Origin: Morganella psychrotolerans
Lineage (GTDB): Bacteria; Pseudomonadota; Gammaproteobacteria; Enterobacterales; Enterobacteriaceae
Direction of reading: 5' to 3'
DNA: 64,000 bases
Assembly: GCF_001676055.1 (NCBI RefSeq)
Contig: NZ_LZEX01000042.1
Location: 124,001 to 188,000 of the forward strand
Part shown: one piece after another, positions 42,993 through 55,085 of the stretch
Layout: each line of letters starts with the position of its first letter
Numbering within the stretch: the first letter of the stretch is position 1
Translations under genes and position numbers: made by a program
Notes under the pieces: model-generated
Told to the model about the DNA's origin: nothing
The model's database searches: none
What the model saw: the letters and a program-made list of their open reading frames with translations, nothing else

Positions 42993-44186
42993 TTACAGAT
43001 TTACATTAATCAGCTCACCATCACGATTAAATATCAGCTTCACATCGCCGTCAGGTAATGTATCAATCAGATCTTTTGCTTTATTCACTGCATGTGCAGG
43101 GTATTGAGTGCCGTTAATATTAATTAACACATCTCCGTTTCTTAAATTATACGCTTTCAGTACTTTTGCACTGTTATAGAATAACTCAACTTTCCCCTCT
43201 GAAACCCGCAGGTTTAACGACCTGATACGCTTAAAATTAAGCCGGCTTTTTTCACTTCTATTATAACAAATCAGCATTCTGTCCGGTGATAACACGTATT
43301 TATCAAATGATTTAAAAAAATCCATACCAAGGGCACTTGCTGATGTTTTATCGCCTGAAAAACGCTGTCCGGGGAAGGTCATATTATTTAATTCAAAGTC
43401 ACTGACATAATAAGATGATTTAGTACTTTCCTGTACACCGGTAATATCAACTGACACTGAGTTTTCAATCTCATTAAGATAGGTTGCTTTATTACTTTTT
43501 ACCAGATACTTCAGGATATCTTCAGCCATGTAGCTTGATTCAGAACCGGTATCCAGGTTGATTTCCGTACGTTTTTTATTATTAAAATTTCCGCTGAAGT
43601 GAGGTGGATGAAAGGCAGCATCACTATAAGGAATACAGTCTTCATATTCATCAAGACTTGGTGGATTGGAATAAATAGCCAGCGTTTTATTTTTATTATC
43701 AACCTCCCAGTTTAACCGTCTGTAAATATCGATACCCAAAATGCCGGATATCTCTTCTCCGGTTGACTCTGAGAGGATATTAAGATCATTTGATATCCAC
43801 ACATCCCCGCCATTAAAGACATAATTACCAATCTTAAAATTAACCGGCTTAATGAAACTGACATTACCTTCTGTTCCCGGTTTTTCAAGTTCATCAGAAT
43901 AGTGCCTGTAAGAAACCGGCGGGCTGTAAACATTGTCCGACAATTTTTTCACTAAGCTGGTATCCAGAACAGAGGCCGGAGAATCCGTATCCAACAAGAA
44001 TGTATACTTATCATTATCTATTGTCACAGGGACAAGAATATAGCCGGTGCTCTGATGTTTAAATGAATGCTTTGCGACAGGATCTTTCGGGTTTAATGAA
44101 CCTGTGCATCCGGAGAGCGTAACAGACAATAACAGCGTTACAGACGTGCAGAAAACCTTACTGATTACATTAAATTCCTTTTCCAT
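42993..44186 (-). CDS. Lipoprotein with two retropepsin-like aspartyl protease lobes and a PDZ-like tail
   Basis: 397 residues with a lipoprotein signal (LLLSVTLSGC, lipidated Cys27). Two repeats of a retroviral-type aspartic protease pattern are visible. The first has FLLDTDS with Asp66 and SGILGIDIYRRLNWEVD. The second has INLDTGS with Asp212 and ASALGMDFFKSFDKYVL. Each lobe thus pairs a D-T-x-S motif with a hydrophobic-GxD motif, like a single-chain dimeric protease; in the first lobe Gly is replaced by Asp (DTDS). Residues about 325-395 (LRNGDVLININGT...VKLIFNRDG) resemble a PDZ domain. AT-richer than its neighbours and monocistronic, it may be acquired. No known function; a periplasmic or outer-membrane protease or its inactive relative is inferred. 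Confidence 0.75.
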   Translation of the reverse strand: MEKEFNVISKVFCTSVTLLLSVTLSGCTGSLNPKDPVAKHSFKHQSTGYILVPVTIDNDKYTFLLDTDSPASVLDTSLVKKLSDNVYSPPVSYRHYSDELEKPGTEGNVSFIKPVNFKIGNYVFNGGDVWISNDLNILSESTGEEISGILGIDIYRRLNWEVDNKNKTLAIYSNPPSLDEYEDCIPYSDAAFHPPHFSGNFNNKKRTEINLDTGSESSYMAEDILKYLVKSNKATYLNEIENSVSVDITGVQESTKSSYYVSDFELNNMTFPGQRFSGDKTSASALGMDFFKSFDKYVLSPDRMLICYNRSEKSRLNFKRIRSLNLRVSEGKVELFYNSAKVLKAYNLRNGDVLININGTQYPAHAVNKAKDLIDTLPDGDVKLIFNRDGELINVNL

Positions 44187-44302
44187 AACATCCCCACTTC
44201 CTGGTAGTTGTAATATATTTATTCACTTACCCATAAAGAAAAATCATTATTCTTATAATAAAAAATAATATTAGTTTTTTACTTTACAGCTAATTTCATC
44301 AC

Positions 44303-44394
44303 TACACCCAACATCACGAACCTTCAGTCAGGCTAATACGGTATGCAGACTGACCGAAGCCAACGAACCTGCAGTTTGAATGAATAAGGGTATA
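44303..44394. repeat. ERIC element with altered core
   Basis: Ends in AGCCAACGAACCTGCAGTTT then GAATGAATAAGGGTATA; the other end TACACCCAACATCACGAACC is diverged. Confidence 0.75.
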
Positions 44395-44691
44395 AGACGA
44401 TATATTCAGATTATTCCATACCACTCTTTATAAACTTCCGTACACTGCTCTCCCGCATACTCCGAATTTTAAACTGCCATTATCATTTCATGACTAAACA
44501 CTACAAAAAGAGTACGTCATTTCACATATTAATTTCAGACAGCAGCTGATTTATTAAGAGGTTATACTTATAAAAAGAAGATGGAGTACCGGAAAAACTA
44601 AAAAATGAAAGTAATTCCATTATATCATAACAACCGGGTCATTATATTATGATAATTCAACAAATGGATTATTTCAAAATAAGATAAATAC

Positions 44692-44752
44692 AGATACCCT
44701 GCATCATTCAGAATGCAGCCAATGAACCTGCTGTTTACATTAATAAAGGTAA
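44692..44752. repeat. Short degenerate ERIC element
   Basis: AGATACCCTGCATCATTCAG ... GCAGCCAATGAACCTGCTGT then TTACATTAATAAAGGTA shows the same outline as the other short copies with several mismatches. Confidence 0.7.
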
Positions 44753-44903
44753 GAAAGCTACATTCTGACCATTTACTGATATATTTTTGTACTTTCAGTA
44801 CATCGCTATTCTGCTTACTGAAAAACAGCGTATTTTGCCGGTAATATTTAATAACAGACAAAAGCAGAATATTTTACTACTGCTGATTATCAGATTCAGA
44901 GTA

Positions 44904-44936
44904 AAAAAAAGACCCTGCTATGGGTCTTTTTTACTG
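44904..44936 (-). terminator. Terminator of sspAB
   Basis: AAAAAGACCC-TGCTAT-GGGTCTTTTTT, with A runs on the left giving a T tail on the minus strand; 15 bp past the sspB stop. Confidence 0.88.
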
Positions 44937-44950
44937 TCAATATCAACCGG

Positions 44951-45441
44951 TTACTTCACAACACGCAAGTTTGGGCGACCACGCGGCGGCGTTGGCGGTT
45001 CGGGATCGTTTCCGTCCGTTTTCTGCTCCGCCGGTTTTGCCGGTTCATCATGAATAAGTGTGATGTTGTCTGCCGCCGGGGTATGTGCAATATCGTTTTC
45101 ATCTGCCACGTCATAAGCCGGTTCCGGTTCAAACATCAGTCCGGCACCATTTTCACGGGCATAGATAGCAATAATTGCCGCCATCGGAACATCAACCTGG
45201 CGCGGAATACCACCGAACCGGGCGTTAAAGCTACCCATTCGTTGGTCATTTCCAGCCCACCCACCGCACGTGGCGCAATATTCAGGACAATCTGTCCGTC
45301 CTGAGCATACTCCATCGGCACATTAATACCGGGCATATTAACATCAACAACCAGGTGCGGAGTCAGTTCATTGTCCAGTAACCATTCATAATGCGCCCGT
45401 AACAGATATGGGCGCCGTGGTGTCATTTCCGGGATATCCAT
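44951..45441 (-). pseudogene. sspB: ClpXP adaptor SspB (frameshifted)
   Basis: Specificity factor delivering ssrA-tagged proteins to ClpXP. The first half (MTPRRPYLLRAHYEWLLDNELTPHLVVDV) and second half (SFNARFGGIPRQVDVPMAAIIAIYARENGAG) are both well conserved but in different frames. One base is missing near 45232: GTAGC should read GTAAGC on the coding strand, giving NEWVSFNARFGG. Repaired, the protein has 163 residues and ends with the ClpX-binding tail RGRPNLRVVK. It starts 6 bp after sspA. Likely a sequence error. Confidence 0.9.
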
Positions 45442-45447
45442 CAGCGG

Positions 45448-46098
45448 TTAACCTCTGGATTGTAAACGCATTTCGCGCTCAGCTTCTGTCAGAGATGCCA
45501 GGAAAGAGTCACGCTCAAACACACGCTGCATATAGAACTGCAGATGTTTGGTGTCTGAAGACGGACGCGCTGACAGATCAATACCCAGAACCGGCAGACG
45601 CCATAACAGCGGGGACAGATAGCAATCCACCAGGCTGAATTCTTCATTCATAAAATACGCATACTCTTTGAATACCGGTGACACAGCAACCAGCTCTTCT
45701 GTCAGCTGTTTACGTGCCTGGTTCGCTTCCTGGGCTGAGCCTTTCTCGATTTTATTCATCAGCGTGTACCAGTCCTGCTCGATGCGATGCATCATCACAC
45801 GGCTCTGGGCGCGCATAACAGGATAAACCGGCATCAATGGCGGATGCGGGAAGCGTTCGTCAAGGTATTCCATGATAATACGTGAATCATATAACGTCAG
45901 TTCGCGATCCACGAGTGTCGGTACCGTCTGGTATGGGTTCAGATCGATCAGGTCTTGTGGCAGATTGCCCGCTTCGACATGTTCAATTTCAAAACTTACC
46001 CCTTTCTCCGCCAGTACAATTCGTACCTGGTGGCTGAAAATATCGGTCGGGCCGGAGAACAGAGTCATTACCGAACGTTTGTTGGCAGCGACAGCCAT
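45448..46098 (-). CDS. sspA: Stringent starvation protein A
   Basis: 216-residue GST-fold, RNA-polymerase-associated regulator acting in stationary phase and acid tolerance. I use the start MAVAANKRSVMTLFSG at 46098, with GGAGG 8 bases upstream. The surface patch motif PHPPLMPVYP characteristic of SspA is present, and the C-terminus FERDSFLASLTEAEREMRL matches the family. Operon with sspB. Confidence 0.96.
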   Translation of the reverse strand: MAVAANKRSVMTLFSGPTDIFSHQVRIVLAEKGVSFEIEHVEAGNLPQDLIDLNPYQTVPTLVDRELTLYDSRIIMEYLDERFPHPPLMPVYPVMRAQSRVMMHRIEQDWYTLMNKIEKGSAQEANQARKQLTEELVAVSPVFKEYAYFMNEEFSLVDCYLSPLLWRLPVLGIDLSARPSSDTKHLQFYMQRVFERDSFLASLTEAEREMRLQSRG

Positions 46099-46467
46099 GA
46101 AAACCTCCAAGTTTATCAAAATAAAGACGTGAACAGCGCGGTACGCTATTCCTGTCTGTAATCTCTCACTGAATCCGGGAAAGAAAACCATCGCGGCCAA
46201 TCAGGATGCGAAACAGTCTTCCGGTTTTAGTTTTCACTAAACCAGTTTAGTGTTCAGGGGTGAGAAAAATGTTTGTGCCAGTCTACCAGATTTCGGGCAA
46301 CTTAGGGTGAGTCTGAACAAAAAATCATTCAAAAATACTAAAAACGATTATTAATCAGGATAGATTAACGAAATAAACGCAGTAAACAGGATAAGACGGG
46401 ATATTTATAGCTGTTAAAAAAAAAACCCGCCGACAGGCGGGTTTTTGTATTCCAACGAAAACAGTGA
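46099..46467. promoter_or_regulatory. sspA upstream region
   Basis: About 370 bp between rpsI and sspA. It contains the rpsI terminator at 46411-46447; the rest must include the sspA promoter. I see no gene. Confidence 0.5.
46411..46447 (-). terminator. Terminator of rplM-rpsI
   Basis: On the minus strand ACCCGCC-TGTC-GGCGGGT is followed by a run of nine T. Confidence 0.9.
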
Positions 46468-46863
<396 letters not shown>

Positions 46864-46875
46864 CTATAATCCCGA

Positions 46876-47554
<679 letters not shown>

Positions 47555-48685
47555 TTATGCCAGATGCGGCATTTTTAGATACTCCTCACTTTGCATTTCC
47601 TGCAATCGTGAAAGACACCGTGCAAATTCAAATGCCAGCAACTGCCCCTGATAGAGCGCATCCATCTGTGTATCCGCCTGAATAATCAGTTTGACCTTGC
47701 GCTCATAAAATTCATCCGTCAGTGCAAGAAAACGACGGGCGGCATTCTCGTTTTCGGTTGTCAGCACCGGTACGCCATACAACAACACTGTGTGATAAAT
47801 TTTTGACAGCGCAATATAATCCAGCTGACTGCGCGCATCCTCACACAAGGTATGAAACGTAATCGCCAGCACACCGTCTGCTTCCCGTACCACCGGCATC
47901 GGGCGGTGATTAATTGTCAGCAGCATCTGACCGCTATGGTGCCCGCCGCCGGTCAGACGGGAGAACATAGAATCCAGTACCGCGGTGGTTTGCCCGTCTG
48001 ATGGCGTCAGCCAGAGATGCGCCTGTGTGAGTGTCCGCAGACGGTAGTCAATTCCTGCATCAACATTCAGGACATCGCAATAGTGTTTTATCTGCTCAAT
48101 CGCCGGCAAAAAACGAGCCCGCTGCAACCCGTTACGATACAGCTCATCAGGTGGAATATTTGATGTAGCCACCAGCGAAATTCCACGCTTAAACAGCGCT
48201 TCCAGCAATGACCCGAGGATCATGGCATCCGTGATATCTGAAACAAAAAATTCATCAAAACAAAGAACATCGGTTTCCTGTGCAAAACGATCAGCAATCA
48301 GTTCCAGCGGATTTTCATGTCCCTGATGTTCTGCCAGTTCTTCATGAACCCGTAACATAAAACGATGGAAATGAAGACGCAGTTTGCGTGGACCCGGCAG
48401 ACTGTCATAAAAGAGATCCATCAGCCAGGTTTTACCGCGCCCGACCCCGCCCCACATATAAAGCCCCCGTACCGGCTGACAACCTGTCTGCACAGGTACT
48501 TTTTTCAACCAGCGGTTCAGTGTGCCTCGCAACCCTTTTTCCGGTTCTTGTATGCAGGGAGAGTGCTCACCCAGAGCCTGATGCATCTGTGTCAGCCGTT
48601 CAACCGTAAGTCGCTGAACGTCATCCGGCTGAAAAGCCGGGCCGGTCAGAGCCTGCTGATACAATTCACGCGGTGTTGTACTCAT
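47555..48685 (-). CDS. zapE: Cell-division ATPase ZapE
   Basis: 376-residue AFG1-like ATPase that associates with FtsZ late in division. I use the start MSTTPRELYQQALTGPAFQP at 48685; the longer frame overlaps the upstream region of zapG. Walker A MWGGVGRGKTWLMD, Walker B VLCFDEFFVSDITDA and sensor LVATSNIPPDELY are intact. Divergent from zapG as in E. coli. Confidence 0.96.
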   Translation of the reverse strand: MSTTPRELYQQALTGPAFQPDDVQRLTVERLTQMHQALGEHSPCIQEPEKGLRGTLNRWLKKVPVQTGCQPVRGLYMWGGVGRGKTWLMDLFYDSLPGPRKLRLHFHRFMLRVHEELAEHQGHENPLELIADRFAQETDVLCFDEFFVSDITDAMILGSLLEALFKRGISLVATSNIPPDELYRNGLQRARFLPAIEQIKHYCDVLNVDAGIDYRLRTLTQAHLWLTPSDGQTTAVLDSMFSRLTGGGHHSGQMLLTINHRPMPVVREADGVLAITFHTLCEDARSQLDYIALSKIYHTVLLYGVPVLTTENENAARRFLALTDEFYERKVKLIIQADTQMDALYQGQLLAFEFARCLSRLQEMQSEEYLKMPHLA

Positions 48686-48869
48686 AAACAATAATCCCTT
48701 AGCATTATCAATGGTTTTTATTGAGATTTTTATGATGTTGCGACAGGCATTATACTCAGAAATCCGGGATAATGTCGGCAAGCACGATGTTCGCTATTCC
48801 CCCCGGACAGCAAATCCGGTTATAGTGATAACAGAATCTTACGCGCATGATGCACTTAAAGGAGTTGCC

Positions 48870-49274
48870 ATGATTTGGGTATATGCACTCATCGGTTTAG
48901 CAGTTGGTTTAATCATTGGTGCGCTTGCTGTTCGTCTGGGGAGTTCAAAACTCCGGGAGCAGGAAGCGATGAAGCGTGACCTGGATAAAAACAAAGCGGA
49001 ACTGGAAGAGTATCGTAAAGAGCTCGTCAGTCACTTTGCCCGTAGCGCAGAACTACTTGATAACATGGCAAAAGATTACCGCCAGTTATATCAGCACATG
49101 GCGAAAAGCTCGTCCGAACTGATGCCCGGCCTTCCTGCTCAGGATAATCCGTTTAATTACCGCCTGACAGAAGCGGAAGCGGATAACGACCAGCCGCCGG
49201 TTAAATTACCACCGCGGGATTACTCAGACGGTTCATCGGGTCTGTTCCGTCCTGCCGAAAACAAAGAAAATTAA
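48870..49274 (+). CDS. zapG: Inner-membrane division/envelope protein ZapG (YhcB)
   Basis: 134 residues. ATG 48870 follows AAAGGAG; the longer frame is not homologous. One N-terminal transmembrane helix (about 4-22) and a cytoplasmic coiled coil (about 30-85, QEAMKRDLDKNKAELEEYRKELVSHFARSAELLDNMAKDY). It links cell-wall synthesis and the divisome in E. coli. Confidence 0.95.
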   Translation: MIWVYALIGLAVGLIIGALAVRLGSSKLREQEAMKRDLDKNKAELEEYRKELVSHFARSAELLDNMAKDYRQLYQHMAKSSSELMPGLPAQDNPFNYRLTEAEADNDQPPVKLPPRDYSDGSSGLFRPAENKEN

Positions 49275-49279
49275 TCTGA

Positions 49280-49309
49280 AAAACCGTGGATCCCACGGTT
49301 TTTTTTTTA
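49280..49309 (+). terminator. Terminator of zapG
   Basis: AAACCGTGG-ATC-CCACGGTTT followed by T run. Confidence 0.9.
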
Positions 49310-49507
49310 TCTGAATTCAGCCAGTTAATGATTTACATGAAACAATTCGTAATGCGAATTTAAATTCTCGTAAAGCCTTGTAAAGGTTGTTTTATTCTCA
49401 TTGAACGCGGAACTTTCATCCCGCATATAGAGTCATAAGATTAACTGCGTATGCTGCGGCTTTGTGTGCCGCAGATTCAGCTTATTAAATAATGAGAAAT
49501 AAAACAC

Positions 49508-50902
49508 ATGATGAACAAGAAGAAAAAAAACCTGCTCAGTGCTGTTGCCATCAGCCTCGGATTATCACTCGCCGTCATGCCGGCGATTTCAAATGCCGCG
49601 CTGCCGGCTAAACTGGCTGCCGGTGAATCATTACCAAGCCTGGCGCCAATGCTGGAAAAAGTATTACCGGCGGTTGTCAGTGTCAAAGTCTCCGGTACGG
49701 CGGTTCAGCGTCAGCAACTTCCGGAAGAATTTAAGTTCTTCTTCGGTCCGAATGCACCGTCTGCACAGGAAAGTGTGCGCCCGTTTGAAGGTCAGGGCTC
49801 CGGTGTCATTATTGATGCGGCAAAAGGTTACATACTGACGAATAACCACGTTATTCAGAATGCCGATAAAATTCAGATCCAGCTCAATGACGGACGTGAG
49901 TACGATGCCACCTTAATCGGCCGTGATCCGCAAACAGACATTGCGCTGTTACAGGTAAAAAATGCCCCGAACCTGACTGCGATTACAATGGCTGACTCAG
50001 ATAAACTGCGCGTGGGTGATTTCACTGTGGCTGTCGGTAACCCGTTCGGGTTAGGACAGACTGCCACATCCGGGATTATCTCTGCCTTAGGCCGCAGCGG
50101 GCTGAATATGGAAGGGCTGGAAAACTTTATTCAGACGGATGCATCCATTAACCGCGGGAACTCCGGTGGTGCGCTGCTTAACCTCAATGGCGAGCTTATC
50201 GGTATTAATACCGCGATTCTGGCACCGGGCGGCGGTAACGTCGGGATCGGCTTTGCTATCCCGAGCAATATGGCTAAAGACCTGACCGGTCAGTTGATCG
50301 CAACCGGTGAGGTAAAACGCGGCGTCCTCGGGATCCGTGGTACTGAAATGAATGCTGATATTGCAAAAGCCATGAATGTGGAAGCACAGCGCGGTGCATT
50401 TGTCAGTGAAGTTATCCCGAAATCAGCGGCGGCCAAAGCCGGAATCAAAGCCGGTGACGTACTTATCTCTGTTGATGGCAAGCGTGTCGGCAGCTTTGCT
50501 GAGTTACGGGCAAAAGTCGGTACCACACCACCGGGCAAAGAAGTCAAAATTGGCTTATTGCGTAAAGGTGCAGCCATGGATGTCAGTGTGATTCTGGATA
50601 ACAGCGAAGGTCAGACGACCAAAGCTGAAAACCTGACCACTCTGCTGGAAGGCGCGACACTGAGCAACGGCAGTAATAAGCAAGGCGACAAAGGTGTGAG
50701 TGTTGATGTGGTTCAGAAAGGATCACCTGCTGAAGCATCCACACTGCAGGCCGGTGACCTGATTGTCGGCGTCAATAACCAGCGTGTTCAGAGTATTGTT
50801 GAATTACGTAAGATAATTGATGCTAAACCGAATGTTCTCGCACTGAATATTTTACGCGGTGGTGAAGATATTTACCTGCTGCTCAATAATGCCGGTCGCT
50901 GA
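49508..50902 (+). CDS. degQ: Periplasmic serine endoprotease DegQ
   Basis: 464-residue HtrA-family protease/chaperone degrading misfolded periplasmic proteins. Signal peptide about 1-30. Trypsin-like domain with His114 (TNNHVI), Asp144 (TDIALL) and Ser219 (GNSGGALL), then two PDZ domains (about 275-365 and 385-460). Ends YLLLNNAGR. Upstream of degS as in E. coli but with a dioxygenase gene in between. Confidence 0.96.
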   Translation: MMNKKKKNLLSAVAISLGLSLAVMPAISNAALPAKLAAGESLPSLAPMLEKVLPAVVSVKVSGTAVQRQQLPEEFKFFFGPNAPSAQESVRPFEGQGSGVIIDAAKGYILTNNHVIQNADKIQIQLNDGREYDATLIGRDPQTDIALLQVKNAPNLTAITMADSDKLRVGDFTVAVGNPFGLGQTATSGIISALGRSGLNMEGLENFIQTDASINRGNSGGALLNLNGELIGINTAILAPGGGNVGIGFAIPSNMAKDLTGQLIATGEVKRGVLGIRGTEMNADIAKAMNVEAQRGAFVSEVIPKSAAAKAGIKAGDVLISVDGKRVGSFAELRAKVGTTPPGKEVKIGLLRKGAAMDVSVILDNSEGQTTKAENLTTLLEGATLSNGSNKQGDKGVSVDVVQKGSPAEASTLQAGDLIVGVNNQRVQSIVELRKIIDAKPNVLALNILRGGEDIYLLLNNAGR

Positions 50903-50928
50903 TTAGTTCCGGCTACAGATAACACAGA

Positions 50929-50959
50929 GCCGCACCACTAAACATGGTGCGGTTTTTTT
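50929..50959 (+). terminator. Terminator of degQ
   Basis: CCGCACCA-CTAAACA-TGGTGCGG followed by seven T. Confidence 0.9.
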
Positions 50960-51153
50960 ATCCCGCAAGAACCTGCCGGCGATTTTTCATATAACAGACA
51001 GTGTTATGACAGAAGCGGAATAAAAATTGCGGCTCTGCCCTCCTGCAATAACAGATAACATTGAAATACAGCCCCGTTTCCGGGTTTAGTATTACATCAT
51101 TCCTGTTGGTTCTGTTTGCGTGTTACGGCGGGAATAGCAGAGAGGCGATAAGT

Positions 51154-51981
51154 ATGGATATACAAAAATTAACGCCGGCTATCGGCGCTCAGGTCATAGG
51201 GACAGACCTGAACACGGCAATGGATACGCATACACTGACTGCATTGCAAACAGCATTATCCGAACATCAGGTTTTATTTTTCCGGCGACAATTTATCGGA
51301 CCGGAAGTCCACCGTGATCTTGCCGCCAGTCTGGGTCAGCTGCATATTCATCCGATTTATCCCTCTCATAAAAAAGCAAATGAAATCATTGTACTGGACA
51401 GCCATCTGCTGGATTTAAAAGACAATGAGCTGTGGCACACCGATATGACCTTTATGGAAAAACCGGCGCTGGGATGCGTATTGTCAGCAGTACAGGTTCC
51501 GGCATTCGGGGGCGATACATTATGGGCATCTCTGACCCGTGCTTACGCCGATCTGTCACCGCCCATGCGGCAATTTTTATCCGGTCTGACAGCGGAACAT
51601 GATATCAGCCGTTCATTTCCTGACAGTCGTTTTGCTCAGACAAAAGAAGCAAAAGCATCATTGAAAAAAGCCGTGCAGGATTATCCGCCGGTGAGCCATC
51701 CTGTGGTCAGAACACATCCTGTGACCGGTGAGAAATGTCTGTTTGTCACGGAGGGCTTTACAAGCAGTATCAATGAGTTAAGTCATGAAGAGAGTGATAT
51801 ATTGCTGGCATTTTTGTTTAAACACAGTACCCGGCCAACCTATACTGTCCGCTGGCACTGGCAAAACGGAGATGTGGCTATCTGGGATAATCGCTGCACT
51901 GCGCATCTCGCCTGCTTCGATTACGGAAATGCTCACCGTATCATGCACCGCGCAACAGTGACGGGGGACATCCCCTTTTAA
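51154..51981 (+). CDS. TauD/TfdA-family 2-oxoglutarate dioxygenase
   Basis: 275-residue non-haem iron dioxygenase resembling taurine dioxygenase TauD (E. coli 283). The start ATG 51154 is chosen because homology begins at MDIQKLTPAIGAQVIGTDL. The iron-binding HxD pair is in WHTDMTF, the distal His in AHRIMHRA, with the 2-oxoglutarate Arg next to it (HRATV). The family releases sulfite from taurine or oxidises related substrates. There are no tauABC transporter genes beside it, so the exact substrate is open. It is inserted between degQ and degS, which adjoin in E. coli. Confidence 0.85.
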   Translation: MDIQKLTPAIGAQVIGTDLNTAMDTHTLTALQTALSEHQVLFFRRQFIGPEVHRDLAASLGQLHIHPIYPSHKKANEIIVLDSHLLDLKDNELWHTDMTFMEKPALGCVLSAVQVPAFGGDTLWASLTRAYADLSPPMRQFLSGLTAEHDISRSFPDSRFAQTKEAKASLKKAVQDYPPVSHPVVRTHPVTGEKCLFVTEGFTSSINELSHEESDILLAFLFKHSTRPTYTVRWHWQNGDVAIWDNRCTAHLACFDYGNAHRIMHRATVTGDIPF

Positions 51982-52188
51982 CTGCCACCGGTAAACAAGC
52001 ATAATTTATCCGCAGTCTGATGCTGATAACATAGCAGTCAGAACAGATATCAAAATAAGCGCGGATCCGGCGCTTATTTGTTTGGTTATCATCATAAAAT
52101 ACGGCATTTACCCACATATTAATCATCAGGATTATGGTATTCTGCCTGCAATCCTTTCTTCCTTAATTCACAACACTGGTTAAGCACT

Positions 52189-53274
52189 ATGTGGTTTAAA
52201 TTATTGCGATCCGTATTCATGGGACTTATTGTTGCTGCCATTCTGCTGGTCAGCATCCCGTCTATTCGCCCGCAATTTGTCACACAGTGGTTTAATCATC
52301 TGTTTAATAATGATGAGCCGGTCAGTTATAACAAGGCAGTTCGCCGTGCAGCCCCCGCTGTTGTCAACGTTTACAGCAGCAGTATGGGCAGCCTTTCCCA
52401 GCAGGGACCCGAGCTGACTTCCCTCGGCTCAGGCGTAATCATGAATGAGCAGGGTTATATTCTGACCAACCATCATGTTATCAAAAATGCGGATCAAATC
52501 CTGATAGCTCTGCAATACGGCAATTACGGCAGACTGTATGAAGGTATGCTGATTGGCGCTGATGACCTGACAGATCTTGCGGTATTAAAAATAAATACCA
52601 CCGATAAACTTCCGGTGATCCCGATAAACCCGAAACGCCCGTCTCATGTGGGTGATGTCGTACTGGCTATCGGCAATCCGTTCAATGTCGGGCAAACCGT
52701 AAACCAGGGCATTATCAGTGCGATGGGCCGCGTCGGGCTGAGTCCGACACGCCGCCAGAATTTTCTTCAGACAGATGCTTCAATAATGGCGGGTAACTCA
52801 GGTGGCGCGCTGGTCAATACCGAAGGTGAACTGGTCGGTATCAACACCATGTCTTTTGACAGTAATGATCCTTCACGCCTGAGTGACAGCATTGGTCTTG
52901 CTATTCCGGCTGAGCTGGCTCTGCGGATTATGAATAAGCTGATTAAAGACGGTCGGGTGATCCGCGGGTATATCGGCATTACATCAAAAGAGCTGCCACC
53001 GATCCGGACGAATAACAGTGACATCAATCAAATCAGTGGATTACGTGTTTTCCAGATTGCGAAAGATGGCCCGGCAGATAAGGCCGGTATTCAGGTTGGT
53101 GATATCATCACCAGCGTCAATAACAAACCAACCGTTTCACCACTTGAGATGATGGATCAGGTTGCAGAACTCAGTCCGGGCAGTATGGTGCCGGTAACCT
53201 TGTTGCGTAATGGTCAGATGAATTCTGCCGATGTGATGATTGAAGAGTTTACCCCGCCCGCCGGACAGAACTAA
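52189..53274 (+). CDS. degS: Sigma-E stress sensor protease DegS
   Basis: 361-residue inner-membrane-anchored HtrA protease that cleaves RseA when its PDZ domain senses misplaced outer-membrane porin C-termini. One N-terminal helix (about 8-28), catalytic His96 (TNHHVI), Asp129 (LTDLAVL), Ser204 (GNSGGALV), single PDZ (about 265-350). Confidence 0.96.
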   Translation: MWFKLLRSVFMGLIVAAILLVSIPSIRPQFVTQWFNHLFNNDEPVSYNKAVRRAAPAVVNVYSSSMGSLSQQGPELTSLGSGVIMNEQGYILTNHHVIKNADQILIALQYGNYGRLYEGMLIGADDLTDLAVLKINTTDKLPVIPINPKRPSHVGDVVLAIGNPFNVGQTVNQGIISAMGRVGLSPTRRQNFLQTDASIMAGNSGGALVNTEGELVGINTMSFDSNDPSRLSDSIGLAIPAELALRIMNKLIKDGRVIRGYIGITSKELPPIRTNNSDINQISGLRVFQIAKDGPADKAGIQVGDIITSVNNKPTVSPLEMMDQVAELSPGSMVPVTLLRNGQMNSADVMIEEFTPPAGQN

Positions 53275-53316
53275 AAAAAATCCAAAAAAAAGAGCGGATA
53301 TCCGCTCTTTCTTCTG
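53275..53316. terminator. Bidirectional terminator degS / murA
   Basis: AAGAGCGGATATCCGCTCTT is fully self-complementary and flanked by A and T runs, between converging degS (+) and murA (-). Confidence 0.85.
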
Positions 53317-53320
53317 AGTA

Positions 53321-54598
<1,278 letters not shown>

Positions 54599-54641
54599 TC
54601 ATTATCATTAATTTTTTTGTTCGTGCTTTGCCCGGCCGCGA

Positions 54642-54896
54642 TTACAGCCCGTTCAGTTTGCGATCCCGTTCCCACTGAGCTGGTGTATATGCTTTGATCG
54701 ACAACGCGTGGATACGGTTGTCTGCAATGTATTCCATCAGCGGTGCATAAACGGCCTGCTGCTGTTTAACGCGGTTCATACCGTCGAACAGGTCACCCAC
54801 GGCAATCACCTGAAAATGGCTGCCGTCTCCGGTCACAATTGCGTCAGTCAGTGCTAATGCATTCATCAGCACCTGTTTGATTTCATTCGTATCCAT
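54642..54896 (-). CDS. ibaG: BolA-family protein IbaG (YrbA)
   Basis: 84 residues, BolA fold, with the conserved [25 protein letters not shown] (His that helps bind an FeS cluster with monothiol glutaredoxin). It is followed by murA 55 bp downstream. Linked to acid response and envelope homeostasis. Confidence 0.95.
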   Translation of the reverse strand: MDTNEIKQVLMNALALTDAIVTGDGSHFQVIAVGDLFDGMNRVKQQQAVYAPLMEYIADNRIHALSIKAYTPAQWERDRKLNGL

Positions 54897-55085
54897 AATA
54901 TCTCAAATTGGTTATCAGATTGTACGTTATAAGCACTATCGTAATCGAATATGCCGGACTCTTAAACCATTAAAAATGCCCCCGGCAGCGCAGTCATCGG
55001 AATGATGGCTGCCGGAGGCAGTTACCTTACGGAAAATCACAGCAAATTTATATCGATCGCGGCGTTATTTACCGTATTTTAAGTT

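Larger units (their letters stand above)
44187..44950. other. Intergenic region with two ERIC remnants
   Basis: About 760 bp, AT-rich, with ERIC-derived elements at 44303-44394 and 44692-44752 and the sspB terminator at 44904-44936. Short frames here overlap the repeats and lack ribosome sites. Confidence 0.65.

Noticed and set aside
44625..44861. 78-codon minus-strand frame
   Set aside because: Covers an ERIC-derived repeat and has no ribosome site or family signature.
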